A DNA stretch of 5,776 nucleotides from an uncultured Hungatella sp. (lineage in GTDB: Bacteria > Bacillota > Clostridia > Lachnospirales > Lachnospiraceae), in contig CAUEKH010000184.1 of the NCBI GenBank assembly GCA_959018155.1, positions 1 to 5,776 on the forward strand, read 5' to 3'. Shown in pieces: positions 1 through 5,600 of the stretch. Position 1 is the stretch's first letter; each line of letters opens with the position of its first letter. A program made the translations under genes and the position numbers. Below the pieces are notes generated by a model that saw only the letters and a program-made list of their open reading frames with translations, was not told the DNA's origin and ran no database searches.

Positions 1-437
1 AAGATGACGATGTGATCCTGGCTGTAAAAGTCTGCCAGACCTTTGTAAAATGCAGCCGTATCTTCCGGCTCTTTTCCCTCACGGAAGGTCAGAGTGTAGT
101 CGGCAGCCGCCACTAAGGCCATGCCGTTCTTTGCCTGGTCGGTCAGTTTATGGCAGCTGATGATATGGATTCCCTCTGCCATCACATCATTTAACCGATC
201 GGTCATGGTCTGACAGTCATCCATGGAATTTACCTCAATATCCATGTACTCGCCGAGACTCGTTAAGCCGACGCCCAGCGGGGCCGCAAAGGACATAATC
301 TGATGAGGGCTGAACCCCTCGCTGTATTTGATATCAATTTCGGCACGTCTCATGGCCTTCTGGAAATACCTCATCACATCGAGATGGCCAATAAATTTAA
401 CCGGCCCCTGCTTGGAAAATTTAATTCTTACCTTCAT
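1..437 (-). CDS. TIGR03936/DUF2344-like radical SAM-associated protein, 3' end outside window
   Basis: The first 145 codons are visible; the frame runs open off the left edge. The N-terminus begins MKVRIKFSKQGPVKFIGHLD, with GHLD at residues 17-20, SEGFSPH at 39-45 and PLGVG at 53-57. This matches my memory of the DUF2344 'radical SAM-linked' family (TIGR03936), normally a little over 200 residues, so perhaps a third is missing here. The ATG at 437 is preceded at 7-nt spacing by a strong GGAGGAGGT, which fixes the start. The gene begins 17 bp before the upstream radical SAM gene ends, implying co-transcription and translational coupling. In other bacteria the two can be fused, which suggests a physical partnership. 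The biochemical role of the family is not established; a part in RNA or ribosome-related modification is only a guess from its usual neighbours. Confidence 0.88.
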   Translation of the reverse strand, partial: MKVRIKFSKQGPVKFIGHLDVMRYFQKAMRRAEIDIKYSEGFSPHQIMSFAAPLGVGLTSLGEYMDIEVNSMDDCQTMTDRLNDVMAEGIHIISCHKLTDQAKNGMALVAAADYTLTFREGKEPEDTAAFYKGLADFYSQDHIVI

Positions 438-2286
438 AGCAGACACCTCCTCCAAATTGTTTCGCGCCACATGCAGAACAGCGCTGCCGGCAGTTAGGCG
501 TCACCTTTTCGGCGATAGCATTTTGCCATTCTCTCTTTAAGAAATCCTTCGATACTCCGGCATCAATGAAATCCCACGGGAAGACTTCTTCTAAAGAGCG
601 TTCCCTCGTTGTATAGAAATCAATGGTGAGGCCGCACGTCTCGAACGCCTTCATCCAGATATCATTTTTAAAATATTCTGACCAGGAGTCGTATAAAGCC
701 CCGTTTTTGTAGGCTTCCTCCACGACCGCTGCGACTTTCCGGTCCCCGCGGGCGAGAACACCCTCCAAAACAGTCAGATCGGCTTCGTGATAGTTGTATT
801 TGAGGCTCTTCTGGTTCTTCATCTGGCGGATCTTATCCTTGACAATGTAGGCGCGCTCCAGGAACTCCTCTTTCGTGCACATTCTGGCCCACTGGAACGG
901 GGTAAATGGTTTTGGCACAAAGAAGGAGGAACTGGCGACAATCGCCACTCTTCCGTTTCTCTGATCCTTGGGGATCTCATAGTACTCTTCCGCCACCTTC
1001 TCAGACAGTTCGGCAATTCCTTCCATATCTTCTACCGTCTCGGTGGGGAGACCCAGCATAAAGTAGAGCTTGACCCGGTTCCAGCCGCTTAAGAAGGCGT
1101 CTCTTGCCCCCTGTAAAATGACTTCCTCGGTGAGCCCCTTATTGATAACATCGCGAAGCCTCTGAGAGCCGGCCTCCGGCGCAAAGGTTAAACTGCTCTT
1201 CTTGATATCCTGGACCTTGCTCATGACGTCTAAGGAAAACGCGTCGATTCTTAAGGAAGGCAGAGAGATATTAACTCCCTTTCCATGGAACTCGTCGATA
1301 AGGAAATTCACGATCCCTTCCAGATACGTATAGTCACTGGAACTTAAAGAACTCAAAGAGATCTCCTCATGGCCGGTACTCTGAAGCATCTTAACCGCGT
1401 AATCCTTCAGATATTCGAGACTGTGTTCCCTTAACGGGCGGTAGACATTACCTGCCTGGCAGAAACGGCAGCCGCGGATACAGCCGCGCTGAATCTCCAG
1501 AACGACACGGTCCTGGGTGGCCTTGATAAAGGGAACCACCGGCTTCTCAATATAGGTGGCATCGTCCATGTTTGTCACCAGCTGTTTTCTGATGGTCGCC
1601 TTTGCATGTGGGTTATTTGGGAGGAAGGATTTGATGGTGCCATCCTCCTGGTACTCAACATCATAAAAAGCAGGCACGTAAAGGCCTTCAATCTCTGCGG
1701 CCTTTTCCAGAAACTCTCTGCGGCTTCCACCCTGCTTTTTATTTTCTTTGTAAGCATCCATCAGTTCAAAATAAACGGTTTCCCCTTCGCCGATGTAAAA
1801 AATATCGAAAAAGTCGGCCAGCGGCTCAGGATTGTAAGCGCAGGGGCCGCCTCCGATTACGATGGGGTCCTCCTCGGTCCTGTCGGCCGCATGAAGCGGA
1901 ATCTGGCTTAAATCCAGAATCTGAAGTATGTTGGTATAACACATCTCATACTGGAGCGTAATTCCCAGAAAATCGAAATCGCGGACAGGATCCTGGGATT
2001 CCAGCGCAAAGAGAGGAATCTTCTGTTCCCGCATGATTTTGTCCAAATCCGCCCAGGGGGAATAGACACGCTCACAGTAGATGTCTTCCCGGCGGTTGAA
2101 CATATCGTAGAGAATCTGGATTCCTAAATGAGACATCCCTATCTCATAGACGTCCGGGAAACACATTGCAAAGCGGATGTCCACCTTTTTGGGGTCCTTA
2201 TTTACCGAGTTTACCTCCCCGCCAATGTACCGGGCCGGCTTGTCAATTTGTAACAATATTTCGTCTGGTAAAGCTAGTTTTCTCAT
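421..2286 (-). CDS. TIGR03960-like B12-binding-domain radical SAM protein
   Basis: This is a complete 621-residue protein. Residues about 1-180 resemble the Rossmann-type cobalamin-binding domain of B12 radical SAM enzymes (FPDVYEIGMSHLG at 43-55, GGGPCAYNPEP at 145-155, IGEGE at 165-169), without the DxHxxG motif of base-off B12 proteins. The radical SAM core covers about 255-480. C269, C273 and C276 form the CX3CX2C motif expected to bind the SAM-cleaving 4Fe-4S cluster. SLPSLRIDAFS (341-351) and TFAPEAGSQRLRD (367-379) are further core segments. The C-terminus carries a second Cys group (C599, C603, C606, C616). The ATG at 2286 has AAGGACG upstream at proper spacing. The protein should be cytoplasmic. 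It heads an operon with the overlapping DUF2344 gene. The family is widespread in Clostridia, but I know of no established substrate; methylation or another radical modification is inference from domain type. Confidence 0.92.
   Translation of the reverse strand: MRKLALPDEILLQIDKPARYIGGEVNSVNKDPKKVDIRFAMCFPDVYEIGMSHLGIQILYDMFNRREDIYCERVYSPWADLDKIMREQKIPLFALESQDPVRDFDFLGITLQYEMCYTNILQILDLSQIPLHAADRTEEDPIVIGGGPCAYNPEPLADFFDIFYIGEGETVYFELMDAYKENKKQGGSRREFLEKAAEIEGLYVPAFYDVEYQEDGTIKSFLPNNPHAKATIRKQLVTNMDDATYIEKPVVPFIKATQDRVVLEIQRGCIRGCRFCQAGNVYRPLREHSLEYLKDYAVKMLQSTGHEEISLSSLSSSDYTYLEGIVNFLIDEFHGKGVNISLPSLRIDAFSLDVMSKVQDIKKSSLTFAPEAGSQRLRDVINKGLTEEVILQGARDAFLSGWNRVKLYFMLGLPTETVEDMEGIAELSEKVAEEYYEIPKDQRNGRVAIVASSSFFVPKPFTPFQWARMCTKEEFLERAYIVKDKIRQMKNQKSLKYNYHEADLTVLEGVLARGDRKVAAVVEEAYKNGALYDSWSEYFKNDIWMKAFETCGLTIDFYTTRERSLEEVFPWDFIDAGVSKDFLKREWQNAIAEKVTPNCRQRCSACGAKQFGGGVCYEGKN
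445..453 (-). promoter_or_regulatory. Ribosome binding site inside the upstream coding sequence
   Basis: The minus strand reads GGAGGAGGT, then 7 nt, then ATG. The same bases encode the Gly-Gly-Gly near the end of the upstream radical SAM protein. The site is very strong and decides the start of the downstream gene. It also suggests that ribosomes finishing the first gene can re-initiate on the second. Confidence 0.85.
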
Positions 2287-2292
2287 AAATAT

Positions 2293-2299
2293 CGTCCTT
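2293..2299 (-). promoter_or_regulatory. Ribosome binding site of the radical SAM gene
   Basis: The minus strand reads AAGGACG, about 6-7 nt before the ATG at 2286. It is a moderate match to the anti-Shine-Dalgarno complement in an A-rich context. It supports the chosen start, which is also the first ATG of the conserved N-terminal sequence. Confidence 0.7.
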
Positions 2300-2313
2300 G
2301 TTTTTGGTTATTT

Positions 2314-2331
2314 TTCACATATTTCTGTGAA
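2314..2331 (-). repeat. Inverted repeat just upstream of the radical SAM start
   Basis: The minus strand reads TTCACA, six bases, TGTGAA: a perfect 6-bp inverted repeat about 27 nt before the ATG. The half-site order (TCACA then TGTGA) is the reverse of a CRP-type site, so I do not assign a regulator. It could form a weak RNA hairpin in the leader or be a protein-binding site. Confidence 0.4.
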
Positions 2332-2389
2332 CTTATTAGCGCGTGTTTACTATGCTGAAATTGGCTCTTTTGCGTCGCTATTTATAAGG

Positions 2390-2408
2390 CCAAAACCTTG
2401 CTTTTTGG
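2390..2408 (-). repeat. Inverted repeat in the leader
   Basis: CCAAAA and TTTTGG form a perfect 6-bp stem around a 7-nt loop. It lies in the middle of the predicted leader RNA. It has no following U-tract, so it is not a convincing attenuator. Its function is unknown and it may be chance in AT-rich DNA. Confidence 0.35.
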
Positions 2409-2477
2409 TGCATTTTTAGCGTACTAACGACACTTTTAAATTTTCACACAAAATGAAACAATTCAACACTACGCATA

Positions 2478-2506
2478 ATTATAATGGATATTCCCATATT
2501 AAGCAA
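2478..2506 (-). promoter_or_regulatory. Sigma-A-type promoter for the radical SAM operon
   Basis: The minus strand carries a perfect -10 hexamer TATAAT (2483-2478), a spacer of exactly 17 bp, and a weak -35 hexamer TTGCTT (2506-2501; the TTG matches consensus). Transcription would start near 2471, leaving a leader of about 185 nt before the ATG at 2286. The site lies downstream of the candidate terminator of the surface-protein gene, as expected for an independent operon. No better promoter is visible closer to the gene. Confidence 0.6.
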
Positions 2507-2565
2507 TACATTTCATATTAGCATCTATGGAAATAAATATTTTCACATGTAATTATTTCTGGTAC

Positions 2566-2605
2566 CGGCCGCACCGGAAGAATGGTTTTCCTCCCGGCAC
2601 AGCCG
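2566..2605 (-). terminator. Candidate transcription terminator / 3' hairpin of the surface-protein gene
   Basis: The minus-strand RNA starts 56 nt after the stop codon and folds into a 12-bp GC-rich stem (CGGCUGUGCCGG with CCGGUGCGGCCG, three G-U pairs). The stem can extend by five more pairs, two of them G-U, to a 6-nt AAACCA loop. On the opposite strand the wobble pairs become C-A mismatches, so the fold favours the surface-protein transcript. The sequence after the stem is AT-rich but has no clean U-run, so efficient intrinsic termination is not certain. It may instead be a 3'-end stabiliser or a Rho-independent site of weak type. Confidence 0.5.
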
Positions 2606-2635
2606 TCTCTTCAATCTGCTCTATCTTCTGTCCCG

Positions 2636-2656
2636 TCTGTTTGTTCCGGAAACAGA
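2636..2656 (-). repeat. Small inverted repeat after the surface-protein stop codon
   Basis: TCTGTTT and AAACAGA form a perfect 7-bp stem around a 7-nt loop (CCGGAAC on the minus strand), beginning 5 nt after the TAA. It is too AU-rich and lacks a U-tract, so I do not call it a terminator. It could add to the 3' structure formed with the stronger hairpin downstream. Confidence 0.35.
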
Positions 2657-2661
2657 AATGT

Positions 2662-5600
2662 TTATACCCTCCGCCTTCTTCGAAGAAGCAACAGTGCAAA
2701 TGCTGCGCCGCCGCCCAGAAGCAGCCAGAGTAAAAGCATACTGCGGCCGGTATCTCCGGTCAAAGAAAGTTCTGTAAGCACTCCTCCCTCATCCACACGG
2801 AACCGTGCCAACGGGATTGGTTCCTCTCCAATATCCATAAATTCCAGATACTCGCCTGCCGGAAGAGAACATCTGAATTCCCGGCTGGGGCGATCTTTCC
2901 CGCGGTAGACTTCCTTTCCGTCCAGGGTCGTGATCACATAGTCTCCTTCCTGTGTCTCCGGTTCCTCTATGATTTCCTGATCAGACGGAAGGGCTTCCTC
3001 TGGTTCTGACGGAACCGGCAATGTCTTCGGTTCCTCTATGATTTCCTGATCAGACGGAAGGGGTTCATCTGGTTCTGACGGAACCGGCTGTGTCTCCGGT
3101 TCCTCTATGATTTCCTGAACGGACGGAAGGGGTTCATCCGGCTTTGAAGGAACCGGCTGTATATCCTTCAGATCCTTTCCTGGGCCGGTGGCATCCCCGG
3201 CGTCGCCTGAAGTCTTATAGCCTCCGCCGTCACCGCCGTGGCCTCCGTGATCTCCGTGGCCTCCGTCCCCATCGCCTCCGCCTTCTGAACGCTTCTCATC
3301 CGCGATCACGATTGGCTCGGCCTCCGCGCCCTCGGCCTTCTCTCCTGTGGCCGGATCCTTCGTACCCCTGATTCCCTCCAGGCTTTCCCCGGATGAAACC
3401 GTCACGCGGAAGGAATCCGTCGTATTCAGGTAATAGCCCGACGGCGCCGTGATCTCAGCCACCAGGTACGTGCCGTAAGGCACATGTTCAAACCGGAAGC
3501 TGCCGTCCTCACCGCTTGTGGCTATCATACCCTGATACGTGGTTTCAACTGTAAATGTTTCCGTTCCCCCGGCAAAGAGGCCCATCACCGCACCGGCCAC
3601 ACTGGACGACTGCTCCGTCTGGGGTGCTCTGACTTTCCGCCCTGCGATATCGCCGTAGCCTGTAAAGTTTGCAAATACCGCCTCGCCGTCCGGTGTCTTA
3701 TGGTTGGAAATAAGATAGGCGCCGCCGTCCAGCTTCCTGGCACGCTCTCTGTCGACCGGATAAATTGTTTCGTCCAGCGCATAGCCGGAAGGCGCTTTCA
3801 CTTCCTTCACCTGATAGGAACTATCGCTGCCGTAGTAAAGCGCTGCGGATGCCTTGGACGGATCCAGGCGGCCCTCCGTTTCCTCTCCGGTTACGGTGAA
3901 ATAGTCCCAAATTGTATCATTTTTCAATGTCAGAAGCGGCTGATCCTCCGCCTTAAGCGGGTCAGGAAGCACATGGATTCCATTCTCCGTCTCTTTTAAG
4001 TAGCAGAGATCCGTCACCGTCTGATCCGCAGACACTGCCTGCAGAAGGAATTTGGCTCCGGACAGGGACTGTCCGTCACTGTCTGTCTTGTGAAGCTTCA
4101 GGCTAAAGGCCAGAGGCTCGTTGTTAAATACCAGCTGATCCTCCAGGGTCAGGCCAGTCGTCATGTTTTCATAAATCTCCACAACCTGTTCTCCCTCGCC
4201 GTCCGCCGGCTTCGCATAGCCGGAGGGTGCTGAAAGTTCTCTCAGCGTATAGGTTCCAGCTGTAACATGATCAAACCGGATCAGGCCATTCTCGTCAGAA
4301 ACCGTTTTGTAGGAAATCTCACTGGAAGATGCCTTCAACAGCCCGAATTCCGCCCCGGCAAGGGCTTTTCTTGAAACTGTGCCACCTATTCCCTGATATG
4401 CGCCATATTTTGCCGCTCTCAGGCTTCCAGTCCCCCGCTTAATGTTGTAGTAAAGGAGTTCCTGGTTTCCGGCCTCCGGATTCACCTCCTGTTTCTCGTC
4501 CCGGGTCACGGTATCACCTGCTTTTTTGTTGAGGCCGATGTAGACCGTTTCCTGATCATTTCTAATTGTAAATGGAACGCCGTTCTTTAAATCAGGGTCC
4601 ATCTGGTATCCTTCAGGGGCAGAACTCTCTTTTAAGAAATACTCCTGATTGCATACAAGGTTCGTATAGTTAAGCGGGAACTTTCCTTCTTTATCAGTCG
4701 TCAGTGTGAGGACTTCCTTTGCATCGGCATCGAGAGCACTTCCATCTCCCTTCACTTCATAGACAGTGAAGTCCGCGCCTTCCACTGGGGTACCGGTTAT
4801 CTCCGTCTTGCCGTCATTTATCAGAGCCTCTACCTTATGGATCTGAACGTAACCGAATTGACGGTTGTTGATTATGTGGAGCGGATACGGCTGTTTCTCC
4901 GTGCTCTCTGGTACCCAGTAAGTGATTTCGTTTCCTTGAACCATTTCTGTAACTGCAACTGCATTAACATCAAATTGCTCTTTGGGATTCTCTGAAGTAC
5001 AATTTTTGAAAGTCACCTTGCAGTTTGCGCTGTCTTTGCTGCCTGTGCTGTCTGCGCTTTCATAATTTGGACTAACCGTAATTTCAATCTTCTGCGGCGG
5101 ATTGACTTCGGAGAACTCTCCCTTCAGGGAATCCGGCAGACCATTCTCCATCAGCGTGTAGGTACCGCGGCCAAGGTTCTCAAGCTTTAGCCAGCCTTCA
5201 TTAAGGTATATATTCTCTTCTTTTGCTCCATCCCTGCCAGGCGTCATTTTAAATGAAATATCGTTATACTTCGGATCCGAAAGAAGGTTTCCAAGCTGAT
5301 CCGTCTTCGGGAATTTGACGTTGGCGAGGAGCGGCTCATTTGTGATATATCCGGCCAAATAAGTGTTAATATTCTCTGACGCTGACAGAGGCATCACACT
5401 GTCTGTATAAAAGCTTTCCATTTCCCCGCTTGCAGTGACATGAAAGCTGTAAACTATTTCTTCGTCCTCTTTTCTGGATTCTACCTGTATTTCCAGATAA
5501 CCGTTTATCCGTTTATAACCATCTGCCGGCTCTGTCTCTTCCAGTCGGTATGTCGTATTGGGATCCAGAATCGGGAGTGTGAGTAATCCCTTTTCATCGG

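Larger units (their letters stand above)
2287..2477 (-). other. Long AT-rich 5' leader of the radical SAM operon
   Basis: This stretch has no coding sequence I can support. If the upstream TATAAT promoter is used, most of it is transcribed as a leader of about 185 nt. It contains small inverted repeats (2314-2331 and 2390-2408) and a mini-hairpin with TTAG/CTAA arms near 2416-2427. Two tiny ATG-led frames (10-11 codons) lack ribosome binding sites. I recognise no known riboswitch; in particular I did not see a cobalamin-riboswitch-like B12 box. Confidence 0.45.
2312..2547 (+). repeat. Three direct copies of TTTTCACA
   Basis: The octamer TTTTCACA occurs at 2312-2319, 2441-2448 and 2540-2547, always in the same orientation (TGTGAAAA on the coding strand of the flanking genes). 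One copy lies upstream of the predicted promoter and two lie in its leader. The first overlaps the 2314-2331 inverted repeat. No regulator is assigned. Confidence 0.35.

Noticed and set aside
2314..2331. CRP/FNR-type operator
   Set aside because: The half-sites are in the opposite order (TCACA-N6-TGTGA) to a CRP-type site (TGTGA-N6-TCACA).
2382..2387. Second promoter with a TATAAA-like -10 (minus strand) closer to the radical SAM gene
   Set aside because: No acceptable -35 hexamer at 16-18 bp spacing; the TATAAT at 2483-2478 is much better.
2177..2419. 80-codon plus-strand frame over the radical SAM start and leader
   Set aside because: It overlaps the conserved N-terminus antisense and has no ribosome binding site; its second half is AT-rich leader sequence.
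2375..2477. Leader peptides (10 and 11 codons) upstream of the radical SAM gene
   Set aside because: Neither has a ribosome binding site, and the first would start within a base or two of the -10 box, before the likely transcription start.
2675..2688. 14-bp perfect palindrome CTTCTTCGAAGAAG near the end of the surface-protein gene
   Set aside because: It is explained by Leu codons (CTT) followed by Arg codons (CGA, AGA, AGG) at the membrane-tail junction; no loop is left for a hairpin and no regulatory context is seen.
2527..2908. Plus-strand frames of 68 and 108 codons across the 3' end of the surface-protein gene
   Set aside because: Both are antisense to the anchor and stalk codons and the 3' hairpin, with compositions rich in Ser, Pro, Arg and Cys and no recognisable domain.
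2950..3156. CRISPR-like array
   Set aside because: The units are contiguous, in frame and protein-coding, with no unique spacers between them.
3484..3999. 171-codon open frame on the plus strand inside the surface-protein gene
   Set aside because: It is antisense to a clearly coding frame with domain motifs, has no family-like sequence and no ribosome binding site; it is a by-product of codon bias.
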